NCBI GenBank assembly: GCA_030653935.1
Contig: JAURYL010000073.1
Location: 1 to 64,000, forward strand
DNA: 64,000 nt
Source of the DNA: Pseudomonadota bacterium
GTDB lineage: Bacteria; Pseudomonadota; Gammaproteobacteria; Burkholderiales; Thiobacillaceae
Reading direction: 5' to 3'
A program made the translations under genes and the position numbers. The notes under the pieces were generated by a model, which saw only the letters and a list, made by a program, of their open reading frames with translations, was not told where the DNA came from and ran no database searches. Below are positions 48,670 through 58,984 of the stretch, piece by piece; position 1 is the stretch's first letter; every line of letters begins with the position of its first letter.

Positions 48670-49608
48670 ATGCCGACAGCAGTTTCTCTTTTTTCAGGTT
48701 GCGGCGGGTCCGACTCGGGGCTGGTGGCCACCGGGTTCGACGTGCTGATGGCCAACGACATCATCGAATACGCCCGCGAGGTGTATGAGGCAAACCTGCC
48801 GACCACCGATTACATGGTCGGCGATGTCAGCAAGATCGCCGCCTTTCCCCAGGCGGAATTGCTCGCTGGCTGCTATCCCTGCCAGGGATTTTCCCAGGGC
48901 GGCAAGCGTGACCCCTCACGCAAGATCAACACGCTTTATCTGGAATTCGCCCGCGCGCTGCGCGCCATTCGCCCCAAGGCCTTCATCGTGGAAAACGTCT
49001 CCGGTATGGTGCGCGCCAATTTCCGCCACCTGTTGGATGACCAGTTTCGGGTTTTCCGGGAATCCGGCTACCGGGTCACGGCGGAAGTGCTCAATGCGGC
49101 GGATTACGGGGTTGCCCAGGACCGCCGGCGCATATTCATCGTCGGCCTGCGCGACGACCTCGGCCTGGATTACCGCTTCCCCACCCCCACCCACGGCCCC
49201 GACCGGGCACAGCCGCATGTGACGATACGGGATGCCATCGGCGGCATGCCGGCCTGGCCCGAGGGCGAGTTCTATGCACGCGAATTCCACTGGTACTACC
49301 TCTCGCGCGACCGGCGCCGGGACTGGGAAGCGCAATCGAAAACCATCGTCGCCAACGAACGCCACATGCCGCTGCACCCGATGAGCCCGCCCCTGGTGAA
49401 ACACGCGCATAACGACTGGCGTTTTGCGTTTGATGCCCCGGCGCGCCGCTTCAGCTACCGCGAAGCCGCGCGCTTGCAGGGGTTCCGTCCAGGGCTGGTG
49501 TTTCCGGATACCGCCAGGCTGGAGATGCGCTACAAGGTGGTGGGGAATGCGGTGCCGCCACCGTTGTTCGAGGCGGTGGCGAGGGCGCTGCCGGGGGTGT
49601 GGGATTAG
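48670..49608 (+). CDS. DNA (cytosine-5-)-methyltransferase, 312 aa
   Basis: Motif I SLFSGCGGSDSGL, motif IV GCYPCQGFSQGG (catalytic Cys in PCQ), motif VI FIVENVSGM, motif VIII QDRRRIFIVGL and motif X VVGNAVPPPLFEAVARA are all intact. It therefore makes 5-methylcytosine in a sequence it alone defines. The variable region is short, which suggests a compact recognition site. AGGAG lies 7 bases before the ATG. Its stop codon overlaps the stop of the convergent gene by 3 bases. Together with vsr it forms the modification half of an apparent RM system. Confidence 0.93.
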   Translation: MPTAVSLFSGCGGSDSGLVATGFDVLMANDIIEYAREVYEANLPTTDYMVGDVSKIAAFPQAELLAGCYPCQGFSQGGKRDPSRKINTLYLEFARALRAIRPKAFIVENVSGMVRANFRHLLDDQFRVFRESGYRVTAEVLNAADYGVAQDRRRIFIVGLRDDLGLDYRFPTPTHGPDRAQPHVTIRDAIGGMPAWPEGEFYAREFHWYYLSRDRRRDWEAQSKTIVANERHMPLHPMSPPLVKHAHNDWRFAFDAPARRFSYREAARLQGFRPGLVFPDTARLEMRYKVVGNAVPPPLFEAVARALPGVWD

Positions 49609-50570
49609 CGGAAGGTCTGGGCGTCGAATTCCGCTACTCGCTCCTCGGCAGACCGGGGAAGCGGAGTTTCGAAATGCTGCGCGGCGCGTAGGATGCGTAG
49701 CCGATCCATCACGATGACTGCGGGAAGATCGCCGTCGACTCCATCGGTCCAGCGGTGGCCGCCGCCGTGCATGTCATGCGGCATGAAGTAGTAACGCCCC
49801 CATTCCGAGGTGGATAGGCCGAACAAATTGTTCAGCTTGTCGCGGCTTGTGGACATGGGCTTGGTCTTCCACTCCTCCGAAGAGCAACCGCACTGCGCGA
49901 GCGCAACCGGAATCCGGTTGCGCTGATCCCACAAGGGGTGCCACGCCACCAGATCGAGCCCGGAATCGCCTCGATCCCCCGCTTTGAACGCGTTATCCGA
50001 AAACGTCGGCCAGCCCCGTAAGTCGGCCGCCAACTGCGTAACACGTTCGGGAGCTCCCGCCGGGTAACGTCCCGCGCCGGGCCAAAATCCATGCACTTCG
50101 CTTCCCAATGGCAATAGATTCCTGAAAACAGCCAAAGAGGCTTCCTCGAAGGCCATGGTCGTGGCGTTGTGGCGCGGGATATACCGAAGCGCCGAGGCCA
50201 CCAGCAGGAAGCGGTACCAGCGCGCATCGCCACTGTCACCTGCTAAGGATTTCTCAATACCACGGTAGTCTTCGGCAATCCGGAAGGGGTATGCAGCACC
50301 GAAAACCTGAGCGCGTCTGCGCAAAGCAAGCTCGCAAGTGCTCCATTTTCCCGACATCTTGTCGATCCATTCTTCGGGAGCCTCGGCCTCCGCCGCATCC
50401 TCATTGCCCGCGTTGTAGTCGGCGCTTTCCTGTAATGCTTCTTCCGCGTCATCCAGCGAGAAATAGCCATCCAGGCTCAACCAACAACGCAGCTCGATGT
50501 AATCGGCCCAAAGATAGGTATGCGTGTGTCTGGGCGCTCGATCCAGGCCCACCAAAAGCTCAGCGGCCAT
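49605..50570 (-). CDS. PD-(D/E)XK-like protein of a restriction/defence type, 321 aa
   Basis: A hypothetical protein with no confident name. A candidate nuclease core is visible: DRGDSGLDLVAWHPLWDQRN, then RIPVALAQCGCSSEEW. Its D-(10+)-AQCG layout resembles the nuclease-like proteins with a Q in place of E at the third acidic position. The N-terminal ~150 residues are helical and Glu/Asp-rich (LDDAEEALQESADYNAGNED). The ATG lies 11 bases inside the ParB gene's end, so the two are coupled. Codon use and GC are unlike the flanks. A restriction nuclease is likely but not proven. Confidence 0.6.
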   Translation of the reverse strand: MAAELLVGLDRAPRHTHTYLWADYIELRCWLSLDGYFSLDDAEEALQESADYNAGNEDAAEAEAPEEWIDKMSGKWSTCELALRRRAQVFGAAYPFRIAEDYRGIEKSLAGDSGDARWYRFLLVASALRYIPRHNATTMAFEEASLAVFRNLLPLGSEVHGFWPGAGRYPAGAPERVTQLAADLRGWPTFSDNAFKAGDRGDSGLDLVAWHPLWDQRNRIPVALAQCGCSSEEWKTKPMSTSRDKLNNLFGLSTSEWGRYYFMPHDMHGGGHRWTDGVDGDLPAVIVMDRLRILRAAQHFETPLPRSAEERVAEFDAQTFR

Positions 50571-51642
50571 CTTCTCGCCGATCCCGGATAAGGTTACGGA
50601 TACTGCGGGCAATATCCGCAACGTCATCGGCGGCCGATTGGTGTGAGGCGGTCGGGTGGAGGTGTTTTCCGAGAAGTTTGAAAACATCCCCCAGCACTTT
50701 ATTTGCATCGACCAGTGCTTTTTCCAATGCTTCGGCCGGGCCTGCGGTAAGCCGATCCGCACCCTCTAGATCATGGCTTTCGCGAAGCTCGGCCAGCGCC
50801 TCTGGTGACGCGACCACACGCGCCAACTTGTCCAAGGCACGGCTTTCCGGCACCACGGTCGTGCCATCGTCACGCTGTGCGTACAACCAAGAAAAAAGGT
50901 CGGCGGCCTCCTTTTCCAACAAATCGGGAGCGTCAATGTCCCGTCTGCTGCCCAGGCCCACAAACTTGATCACGTTCTCGTAGGAAAGCGCTGTGGACAA
51001 AAGCGAGAAATCCAGGCGATCAGGGTCGATGCGCTGAATCCCGAAATATCCACGTTCACCGGCAAACTCCAATACGGCCAGTGAGGTCAGCATCTGTCCG
51101 ACGTAATAAGGCTTGCTGCCGATTTCGCGCGCCAAGGCGACCAGCAGGTCGTCTTGGGAAAGCTGGCTGTACATCGGCTGCTGGCGCAGGCGATGCAAAT
51201 AACGTGCCTTGGCCAAAGGTTTCCAGGCTTTGACGCCGGTGATATGGCGGTAGCCAAGGTAATGGAGCACCTCGGCATGTTCATCGAATACCAGGCAGGG
51301 GATGTTGTCCGGATGCTCCTTGGCTTGGTCCTTGGCTTCTTGCAGACTTTTTAGTCTGGGGGGGATGGGAAGTTGGCCGTTGAGAAGCTTGATGGCCGCC
51401 AATCTGCGGTTGCCTTCCGCAACGATGTAGCGCTCACCATTTCTTACGGCGACCAGCGGCTCACCAGGGAAATAGCCTTGCTGGCCGATGGACTCCATCA
51501 ATTCGACGATCCGTTCCTCACGAGCCATGCGTTCAATCAGCTTATCGATGGGCCCCTCGTTGATGGCACGTGGAAAACGGGGGTTCTCCGGATCGAAATC
51601 CAGCAGATCACTGGGAATGAGTTTGACTGTCTTGTCAGACAT
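50560..51642 (-). CDS. ParB/Srx-domain protein, 360 aa
   Basis: An N-terminal ParB-like domain: VKLIPSDLLDFDPENPRFPR, with NGERYIVAEGNRRLAAIKLL (the GNRR motif of the ParB N-terminal fold). A helix-rich middle follows (QDDLLVALAREIGSKPYYVG). The C-terminal helical segment (GPAEALEKALVDANKVLGDV) precedes a stop that lies 11 bases after the next gene's ATG. ParB-domain proteins appear in many defence islands as DNA-binding or CTPase/nuclease-like partners, and the fold may switch on target DNA. It is the 5' gene of the minus-strand pair. Confidence 0.75.
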   Translation of the reverse strand: MSDKTVKLIPSDLLDFDPENPRFPRAINEGPIDKLIERMAREERIVELMESIGQQGYFPGEPLVAVRNGERYIVAEGNRRLAAIKLLNGQLPIPPRLKSLQEAKDQAKEHPDNIPCLVFDEHAEVLHYLGYRHITGVKAWKPLAKARYLHRLRQQPMYSQLSQDDLLVALAREIGSKPYYVGQMLTSLAVLEFAGERGYFGIQRIDPDRLDFSLLSTALSYENVIKFVGLGSRRDIDAPDLLEKEAADLFSWLYAQRDDGTTVVPESRALDKLARVVASPEALAELRESHDLEGADRLTAGPAEALEKALVDANKVLGDVFKLLGKHLHPTASHQSAADDVADIARSIRNLIRDRREDGR

Positions 51643-51731
51643 GGGCTGCTCTCATACGTAGTCAGCAACGAGGCTGGTGATGTTGCGCAAGTGCTTCTTT
51701 CTTCGAGGATTCTAATGGAAGTGCGCCTCCT

Positions 51732-52639
<908 letters not shown>

Positions 52640-52643
<4 letters not shown>

Positions 52644-53254
52644 TGGCAACCGAGTGGGCAAATGAGCGTTTCCACGTGGTTTTGCAGCTCGCGCAGGCGG
52701 CCGTGGAAAAAGTGGCCGGTGCCGGCGATTTCGATCAGGGGAATGTCGTGCCGGCTGGCGTAGTCGCGCGCGGCGGCGTAGGGAATCACTTCGTCCTCGT
52801 TGCCGTGAATGACGGTCGTGGGGATGCTGTTGGCCGCGAATTCGTACATGGATACCGCCGGGCCGACCATGATCAGGCGCTCGGCGTGGAGTTCCCGGGC
52901 TACGCGATGCTGGACATAGGCGCCGAAGGAGAAGCCCAGCAAGGTCCAGGGCAGGTCGCCGTAATGGCTGGCGACGGCAGCGGCAAGGGCAAGGAGGTCT
53001 TCGGTCTCGCCGATGCCGTGGTCGAACTCGCCGGAGCTGTCACCCACCCCTCGGAAGTTGGGGCGCACCGCGATCAGGCCGCAAGCCAGCGCCGCCCGCG
53101 CCAGGGTCCAGGCCACCTTGTTGTCGAGACTGCCGCCTTTCAGGGGGTGCGGATGCGCGATCAGGGCGAGGCCACGCGGGGCGCCTTCCGGTTCCTCGAT
53201 AACGGTTTCGAGGTGGCCGATGGGGACCTTGATGCGGAGTTTGTGGCGTTTCAA
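52640..53254 (-). CDS. Alpha/beta-hydrolase-fold protein, 204 aa
   Basis: A short serine hydrolase. Catalytic Ser lies in WTLLGFSFGAYVQH (GFSFG), Asp in TVIHGNEDEVIPYAAARDYA and His in GTGHFFHGRLREL. The opening oxyanion segment is ALIAHPHPLKGGSLDNKVAW. The family includes small esterases and CoA-thioesterase-like or chlorophyllase-like proteins; the substrate is unknown. Its stop overlaps the nodI start, so it belongs to the same transcript as the exporter ATPase. Confidence 0.85.
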
Positions 53255-53290
53255 CTTGGGTTCAACCTGTCCATTCAGCCAAGGTGGGCA

Positions 53291-53362
53291 TGTAGCGCCG
53301 GCGTCTCGCCGGCCTCGTCTTTCTGATTAGGCCCACGAAGCCGGCGAGACGCCGGCGCTACA
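53291..53362. repeat. REP-like inverted repeat GTAGCGCCGGCGTCTCGCCGG family
   Basis: The arms TGTAGCGCCGGCGTCTCGCC and GGCGAGACGCCGGCGCTACA are perfect complements around a 32-bp centre. Same family as 7178-7235. Confidence 0.88.
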
Positions 53363-53405
53363 CGAGAGGCCGCCTCGGTAGCCGCGGCGAATGGACCACT
53401 TGGCT

Positions 53406-53717
53406 TCAAATCTTCAGCCGCTCCACCACCTGGCCGTCGCGCAAATGGGATTCGATGATTTCGTCGATGTCGTCGGCGTCGACGTAGGTGTACCAGACCG
53501 CGTCCGGGTAGACGACGCAGACCGGGCCTTCGCCGCAGCGGTCGAAGCAGCCGGCGCGGTTGACCCGGCAGTCGCCGCCCTTGCCGTGCAGACCGATCTT
53601 TTTCGCCTTCTTCTTGGCGTGCTCGAACATGGCTTCGGCATTGTGATCGGAGCAGCAGGCGGCGCCGTCGTCGCGTTGGTTGAGGCAGAAAAAGAGGTGG
53701 TGTTTGAAGTGGCTCAT
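53406..53717 (-). CDS. Thioredoxin-fold [2Fe-2S] ferredoxin-like protein, 103 aa
   Basis: Begins MSHFKHHLFFCLNQRDDGAA and holds the Cys set of (2Fe-2S) ferredoxin-domain proteins: CLNQRDDGAACC and GDCRVNRAGCFDRCGEGPV, followed by VVYPDAVWYTYVDADDIDEI. Members are electron carriers, often found beside respiratory or repair genes. It is followed by a CopD-like, MazG-like group on the same strand. The ATG gives the consensus start. Confidence 0.85.
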   Translation of the reverse strand: MSHFKHHLFFCLNQRDDGAACCSDHNAEAMFEHAKKKAKKIGLHGKGGDCRVNRAGCFDRCGEGPVCVVYPDAVWYTYVDADDIDEIIESHLRDGQVVERLKI

Positions 53718-53725
53718 GGTGGGAT

Positions 53726-54079
53726 TCAAAGTTCGTGTGATTTGGCGCAAGACCCTTTGGCTTTCTCCACCGGGTACTTGGCGGCGTTGATCGCCAGCTT
53801 GTCCTCGGCTGCTTGCAGCAGGTCGATTTCCAGGCAGTTGGCCAGGCTCACCAGATAGATCAGCACATCGGCCATTTCCTGGCGCACCGCTTCCTTCTTC
53901 GGCGCCGGCAGGTTTAGGCTTTCTTCCGGGGTGAGCCACTGGAACGGTTCCAGCAGTTCCGCCGCCTCGACGATGAGGGCGGCGGTGAGGTTCTTCGGCG
54001 TGTGGTAGAGCTGCCAGTCGCGCGCGCGGCCGAATTCGCGCACGGTTGTGGCCAGTTGCTCAAGGGTGGTGATCGACAT
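53726..54079 (-). CDS. MazG-like / dCTP pyrophosphatase-type nucleotide pyrophosphohydrolase, 117 aa
   Basis: An all-alpha NTP-PPase. The metal-binding motif EAAELLEPFQWL and the second acidic pair EMADVLIYLVSLANC are in the right spacing. TPKNLTAALIVEAAELL is the substrate helix. It likely hydrolyses non-canonical or excess (d)NTPs. It is 8 bases from the ferredoxin gene on the same strand and starts a small operon. Confidence 0.9.
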   Translation of the reverse strand: MSITTLEQLATTVREFGRARDWQLYHTPKNLTAALIVEAAELLEPFQWLTPEESLNLPAPKKEAVRQEMADVLIYLVSLANCLEIDLLQAAEDKLAINAAKYPVEKAKGSCAKSHEL

Positions 54080-54108
54080 AATCGCCCAAATTATTCATTT
54101 ACGGCCCC

Positions 54109-54561
54109 TTAGCGCAGCACGAACACCACGGCGATATTGATCAGGCCCAGGGTGAGGTTGGTGCCCACCAGCGCCCGGATGCGGTTCAGCGCCGCGCCCG
54201 CCGCCGGCCAGTCACCCGCCATCACGGCGCGTTTCATCGCCGCGAAGGGCACGAAATAGAGGTAAGCATAGAGTGCGGCCATGAGATAGCCGATGCTCAC
54301 CATGATGTGGATGTGCATCGGCACGGCGGCCATGCCGCCCAGCATCATGACCAGTGCCTGGCCGCTCAGCAGCAGCGCGATCACTGATACCCAGACCCAG
54401 GGGAAGAAACGGCCGAACACGCCGCGCCACAGCGCCAGGCGCAGGGGGGGCTCCAGGGTGGTGATGGCGGCCGGGCGCAGGCATTGATGCGCGAAGAACA
54501 TGCCGCCGATCCAGATGACGGTGGCGAGGACGTGGAGCAGGACAAGTAGGCTATGCATCAT
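54109..54561 (-). CDS. CopD-like membrane protein, 150 aa
   Basis: Four membrane helices. Family marks are HSLLVLLHVLATVIWIGGMF (conserved His), FAHQCLRPAAITTLE, VSVIALLLSGQALVMMLGGM and HIMVSIGYLMAALYAYLYFV. CopD-family proteins have been tied to copper uptake, and others bind haem. The role here is unknown. It lies upstream of the MazG-like gene on the minus strand and is divergent from glmU. Confidence 0.8.
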   Translation of the reverse strand: MMHSLLVLLHVLATVIWIGGMFFAHQCLRPAAITTLEPPLRLALWRGVFGRFFPWVWVSVIALLLSGQALVMMLGGMAAVPMHIHIMVSIGYLMAALYAYLYFVPFAAMKRAVMAGDWPAAGAALNRIRALVGTNLTLGLINIAVVFVLR

Positions 54562-54708
54562 GAGGGTCTCCGAGGTTTGCGACAGGCGCCGAGTTTACCC
54601 GCCCGACGCGCTTCGGACGGGCCGGCGCGGCGCCGATGTTTTTCGCGATAAGGGCGGGGCCGCTGTTTATACTTACGCCGGTTTTTTTGCCGCTACCCAG
54701 CCCCCCTC

Positions 54709-56079
54709 ATGAGTGCCTCTCTGAACGTCGTCATCCTCGCCGCCGGCAAGGGCACGCGGATGAAATCCGATTTGCCCAAGGTATTGCATCCGCTCGCCGG
54801 CCAGCCGTTGCTCGGTCATGTCCTGGCCGCCGCCGATACACTCTCCCCGGAAAAAATCTGCGTGGTCTATGGTCACGGTGGCGAGGCGCTGCCCCAGGCC
54901 ATCAATCGTGCCGAACTGGCCTGGGCGAAGCAGGAACCGCAACTGGGCACCGGCCATGCCGTGCAACAGGCGGTGCCGTATCTCGACCCGGAAGCGATCT
55001 GCCTGATTCTTTATGGCGATGTGCCGCTCACCCGCCCGGAAACCTTGCGGGAAATGACCCTGATCGCCCGGGAAGGGGCCATCGCCCTGTTGACCGTGCG
55101 CCTGGCCAACCCGGCGGGTTACGGCCGCATCGTGCGCAATGCGCGCGGCCAGGTGGAACGTATCGTCGAGCACAAGGACGCCACGCCCGAGGAACTGGCA
55201 ATTAATGAGGTGAATACCGGCATCCTCTGTCTGCCCGCCGGCAAGCTGGCGGGTTGGCTGGCGCGCCTGGGCAACGACAACGCCCAGGGCGAGTATTACC
55301 TGACCGATGTGATCGGCATGGCCGCCGCCGAGGGCGAGCAGGTGATTCCCTGCCATCCGTCCGCCGAGTGGGAAGTGTTGGGCATCAACAGCCGTCAGCA
55401 ACTGGCGCAACTGGAGCGCATGCACCAGCACAACGTGGCCGAGGCGCTGATGGTGCAGGGCGTCACCCTGATCGACCCGGCCCGCCTCGACGTGCGCGGC
55501 ACGCTGGAGTGCGGTCGTGACGTGCTGATCGACGTCAATTGTGTATTCGAAGGCGCGGTGACGCTGGGCGACGGGGTCAAGATCGGCGCCAACTGTGTAT
55601 TGAAGAATGTCAGCCTGGCGGCCGGCGTGGTGCTGCAACCGTTCTGCCATCTCGATGGCGCCAAGGTCGGCGCCGATGCCCGGATCGGCCCGTTCAGCCG
55701 CCTGCGCCCCGGAACCGAACTGGCGGAAGAAACCCACATCGGCAACTTCGTCGAAATCAAGAACAGCCAGGTCGGCTTCAATTCCAAGATCAGCCACCTG
55801 TCCTACGTCGGCGACGCCACGGTGGGGCGCAAGGTCAACATCGGCGCCGGTACCATCACCTGCAACTACGACGGCGCCAACAAGTTCCGCACGGTGATCG
55901 AGGACGGCGCTTTCATCGGCTCCGACACGCAGTTGGTGGCCCCGGTCACGGTCGGCCAGGGCGCCACCATCGGCGCCGGAACCACCCTCACCAAGGACGC
56001 GCCGGCCGGGCAACTGACCCTGTCGCGCGCCAGGCAACTCACCCTTCCCGGCTGGCAGCGGCCGGTCAAAAAGAAATAA
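54709..56079 (+). CDS. glmU: Bifunctional GlmU (UDP-GlcNAc pyrophosphorylase / GlcN-1-P acetyltransferase)
   Basis: 456 aa. The N-terminal nucleotidyltransferase has [20 protein letters not shown]. The C-terminal left-handed beta-helix has [20 protein letters not shown] and [20 protein letters not shown]. It makes UDP-N-acetylglucosamine for peptidoglycan and LPS. The start is ATG after the CopD-type gene's divergent spacer. It is followed by glmS with a 15-bp gap. Confidence 0.97.
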   Translation: MSASLNVVILAAGKGTRMKSDLPKVLHPLAGQPLLGHVLAAADTLSPEKICVVYGHGGEALPQAINRAELAWAKQEPQLGTGHAVQQAVPYLDPEAICLILYGDVPLTRPETLREMTLIAREGAIALLTVRLANPAGYGRIVRNARGQVERIVEHKDATPEELAINEVNTGILCLPAGKLAGWLARLGNDNAQGEYYLTDVIGMAAAEGEQVIPCHPSAEWEVLGINSRQQLAQLERMHQHNVAEALMVQGVTLIDPARLDVRGTLECGRDVLIDVNCVFEGAVTLGDGVKIGANCVLKNVSLAAGVVLQPFCHLDGAKVGADARIGPFSRLRPGTELAEETHIGNFVEIKNSQVGFNSKISHLSYVGDATVGRKVNIGAGTITCNYDGANKFRTVIEDGAFIGSDTQLVAPVTVGQGATIGAGTTLTKDAPAGQLTLSRARQLTLPGWQRPVKKK

Positions 56080-56094
56080 GCGGAGTACAAAAAT

Positions 56095-57933
56095 ATGTGT
56101 GGCATTGTCGGCGCCATCGCCCAACGCAACGTCGTCCCCATCCTGCTGGAGGGGTTACGGCGCCTGGAATATCGTGGTTACGACTCGGCCGGTCTCGCCG
56201 TGCGCGGGCCGGATGGCGCCATGCAGCGCATCCGTTCTGTCGGCAAGGTGGTCAATCTCAGCGAGATGGAGGCCGCCAACCCGATTCCCGGTGATCTCGG
56301 CATCGCCCACACCCGCTGGGCCACCCACGGCATGCCGGCGGAGCGCAACGCGCACCCGCATATGAGCGGTGAGAAGGTTGCTGTGGTGCATAACGGCATC
56401 ATCGAAAACCATGCTGAACTGCGCACGGAACTGAAAGCCAAGGGCTTCCACTTCACTTCGGAAACCGATACCGAAGTCATCGCCCATCTGCTCGCGCACC
56501 TCCTGGAAAGCGAGCCCGATCTGCTCAAGGCGGTACAGGCGGCGGTGGGCCAACTGGTCGGCGCCTATGGCCTGGCGGTGGCCAGCCCGGATGATCCCGA
56601 GCGGCTGATCGTCGCTCGTTCCGGCAGCCCGCTGGTGATCGGCCTGGGAATGTTCGAAAACGCGGGTGAAAACTTCATCGCCTCCGACGTGTTTGCGCTG
56701 CTGCCGGTGACGCAACGCTTCATCTTCCTGGAAGAAGGCGACATCGCCGAAATCAGCCGTGATGCCATCCGCATTTTCGACGTGGCCGGCAGCCCGGTCG
56801 AGCGCCCGGAACGGCTGTCACAGCTGTCCGCCTCAACCACCGACAAGGGACCTTACGCCCACTACATGCTCAAGGAAATCTTCGAGCAGCCTTCGGTGAT
56901 CGCGGAAACCCTGGAAGGCCGCATCCACAAGGGGCGGCTGCTGGAAGAGAGCTTTGGCCACAAGGCGCAGGAACTGTTCGAGCAGGCGAAGGGGGTGCAC
57001 ATCATCGCCTGCGGCACCAGCTACCACGCCGGCATGGTGGCCAAATACTGGCTGGAGGAAGCCGGCGTGCCCTGCCATGTGGAAGTGGCCAGCGAATACC
57101 GCTACCGCAAGGTGGTGGTGCCGGAAGGCACGCTGTTCCTGTCCATTTCGCAATCGGGCGAGACCGCCGACACACTGGCCGCCCTGCGCTTCGCCAAGAA
57201 GGCCGGCTATGTCGGGAGCATGACCATCTGCAATGTGCCGGAATCGTCGCTCACCCGCGAATCCGACGTCGCCCTGATGACCCGCGCCGGCCCCGAGATC
57301 GGCGTCGCCTCGACCAAGGCCTTCACCACCCAACTCACCGCGCTGCGCCTGGTCACCCTGGCCCTGGCGCGGCGACGCGGCATGACGGCGGAGCAGGAAG
57401 CACTGCTGGTGGAGGAGTTGCAAGCCCTGCCGCGCCAGGTGGAAGTGGTGCTGGCGCTGTCGGACGAAATCAAGGTGATGGCCGCCGCCTTCGCCGACAA
57501 GAAAGACGCGCTGTTCCTCGGCCGTGGTCCGTTCTATCCGGTGGCCCTGGAAGGCGCGCTGAAACTCAAGGAAATCTCCTACATCCACGCCGAGGCCTAC
57601 CCGGCCGGCGAACTGAAGCATGGCCCCCTGGCGCTGGTCGATGCCGACATGCCGGTGATCTGCGCCCTCCCGGACGACCCGCTGCTGGACAAGGTGCTAT
57701 CCAACTTGCAGGAAGTGCGCGCGCGCGGCGGTGAGTTGTTCCTGTTCTCCGACCACAAGGTGAAGATCGAGCTGGACCACTACCAGAACTTGACGCTGGC
57801 CGACATCTACCCGAGCACCGCGCCCATCGTCTACAGCATCCCGCTGCAACTGCTGGCCTATCATGTCGCCGTGCTCAAGGGCACCGACGTGGATCAGCCG
57901 CGTAATCTGGCCAAGTCGGTGACGGTGGAATGA
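56095..57933 (+). CDS. glmS: Glucosamine-fructose-6-phosphate aminotransferase (isomerizing) GlmS
   Basis: 612 aa. The N-terminal glutaminase Cys is in [13 protein letters not shown]. Other markers are [18 protein letters not shown], the isomerase SIS domains with [20 protein letters not shown] and [18 protein letters not shown], and the C-terminal KSVTVE. It makes glucosamine-6-phosphate, the precursor for GlmM and GlmU. It closes the glmUS pair. A palindromic repeat and the parA gene follow. Confidence 0.97.
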   Translation: MCGIVGAIAQRNVVPILLEGLRRLEYRGYDSAGLAVRGPDGAMQRIRSVGKVVNLSEMEAANPIPGDLGIAHTRWATHGMPAERNAHPHMSGEKVAVVHNGIIENHAELRTELKAKGFHFTSETDTEVIAHLLAHLLESEPDLLKAVQAAVGQLVGAYGLAVASPDDPERLIVARSGSPLVIGLGMFENAGENFIASDVFALLPVTQRFIFLEEGDIAEISRDAIRIFDVAGSPVERPERLSQLSASTTDKGPYAHYMLKEIFEQPSVIAETLEGRIHKGRLLEESFGHKAQELFEQAKGVHIIACGTSYHAGMVAKYWLEEAGVPCHVEVASEYRYRKVVVPEGTLFLSISQSGETADTLAALRFAKKAGYVGSMTICNVPESSLTRESDVALMTRAGPEIGVASTKAFTTQLTALRLVTLALARRRGMTAEQEALLVEELQALPRQVEVVLALSDEIKVMAAAFADKKDALFLGRGPFYPVALEGALKLKEISYIHAEAYPAGELKHGPLALVDADMPVICALPDDPLLDKVLSNLQEVRARGGELFLFSDHKVKIELDHYQNLTLADIYPSTAPIVYSIPLQLLAYHVAVLKGTDVDQPRNLAKSVTVE

Positions 57934-57969
57934 GCCGCACCGAAACGTCGCCGCGTCGTGTGTAGCGCA

Positions 57970-58042
57970 GTAGGTTGGGCAAAGCGAAGCGTGCCCAACG
58001 AACCGCCGCGATGTTGGGCACGCTTCGCTTTGCCCAACCTAC
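57970..58042. repeat. REP-like palindrome, GTAGGTTGGGCAAAGCG family, copy B
   Basis: 30-bp arms around a 13-bp centre. Together with copy C it brackets the parA-like gene. Confidence 0.92.
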
Positions 58043-58090
58043 GTCGATTGAATCAATGGGGTGCGGGATGTTTCTTGTGAGGAGTACTGA

Positions 58091-58855
58091 ATGGCGGTAA
58101 TCGCGGTATTCAACCAGAAGGGCGGCGTCGGCAAGACCACCACCACGCTCAACGTCGCCGCCTCCCTGGCCTTGCTGGAACGCAAGCCCATGGTCATCGA
58201 CCTCGACCCGCAGGCGCATGTGACCCTGGCCCTGGGCGTGAAACACCTGCCCGGCAACGCCAGCGCCGCCGCCTTCTTCCGTGAGCAGACCCCGCTCGAC
58301 CGCCTCACTCGCCGTCTCGGCAACGGCCTCAGGTTGGTGCCGGGCCACTCCGACTTGTCCAAGGTCGATACCATGCTCGCTTCCACCCCCGGTGTTGCCG
58401 GCATGTTGAAGAAGGGGCTGGATGCCGCCCTGGCCTGGGACGATTCCCCCATCCTGATCGACTGCGCCCCGGCCCTCGGCGTGCTTTCGCTCAACGCCCT
58501 GTGCGCCGCCGACCGCGTGCTGATCCCGGTCACCTCCGATTTCCTCGCCATCCAGGGCTTGAACCGCCTCGACCTGGCCCTGGGCGTGCTGGAAAACGCC
58601 CTCAAGCGGCGCATCGAACGGCGCGTGGTGCTGACCCGTTTCGATGAAGGCAAGGCGTTGTGCCGGGAAGCGCTGGCCTCGCTGAAAAGCCGCTACGGCG
58701 AAGCCCTGTGCGATACCAAAATTTGCGACGACCCCGCCCTGTCCGAAAGCCCGGCGCACGGCATGGACATCTTCAGCTATGCCGCCGATTGTCCCGGCGC
58801 CCACGACTATCGGCTGTTGACCATGGAACTGCTGTCGAAAGGGTTCTTCCAATAA
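58091..58855 (+). CDS. ParA-family ATPase, 254 aa
   Basis: A deviant Walker A IAVFNQKGGVGKTTTTLNVA, with VIDLDPQAHVTLALGVKHLP (switch I) and SPILIDCAPALGVLSLNALC (switch II/Walker B). ParA proteins position cargo such as plasmids, chromosomes or protein complexes; no parB gene is next to it, so the cargo is unknown. It lies between two direct copies of a palindromic repeat, which suggests it could have been moved with them. AGGAG precedes the ATG. Confidence 0.9.
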   Translation: MAVIAVFNQKGGVGKTTTTLNVAASLALLERKPMVIDLDPQAHVTLALGVKHLPGNASAAAFFREQTPLDRLTRRLGNGLRLVPGHSDLSKVDTMLASTPGVAGMLKKGLDAALAWDDSPILIDCAPALGVLSLNALCAADRVLIPVTSDFLAIQGLNRLDLALGVLENALKRRIERRVVLTRFDEGKALCREALASLKSRYGEALCDTKICDDPALSESPAHGMDIFSYAADCPGAHDYRLLTMELLSKGFFQ

Positions 58856-58873
58856 CGCGGGCCTGGTAACGCC

Positions 58874-58946
58874 GTAGGTTGGGCAAAGCGAAGCGTGCCC
58901 AACAAACCGTTGCGAAGTTGGGCACGCTTCGCTTTGCCCAACCTAC
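58874..58946. repeat. REP-like palindrome, GTAGGTTGGGCAAAGCG family, copy C
   Basis: Arms as in copies A and B with a 13-bp centre. It lies between parA and bioA, 18 bp past the parA stop. Confidence 0.92.
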
Positions 58947-58984
58947 GGCATACCGCGTATTTCACGGGAACGACGAATTCCTCC

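Larger units (their letters stand above)
48171..51731. mobile_element. Lower-GC island with four genes inserted between nodI and nodJ
   Basis: The block contains Vsr, a 5-methylcytosine DNA methyltransferase, a PD-(D/E)XK-like protein and a ParB-like protein. The first two are on the plus strand, the others convergent on the minus strand. Sample GC at 50881-50940 is 50%, against 75% at 52441-52500 in nodI. It lies exactly between the end of nodI plus its downstream AGGAGG and the nodJ start codon. No integrase and no obvious direct repeat were found. Confidence 0.65.

Noticed and set aside
50571..50762. Longer start for the PD-(D/E)XK-like gene
   Set aside because: It would overlap the ParB-domain gene by about 200 bp; the internal ATG overlaps by only 11 bp as in coupled genes.
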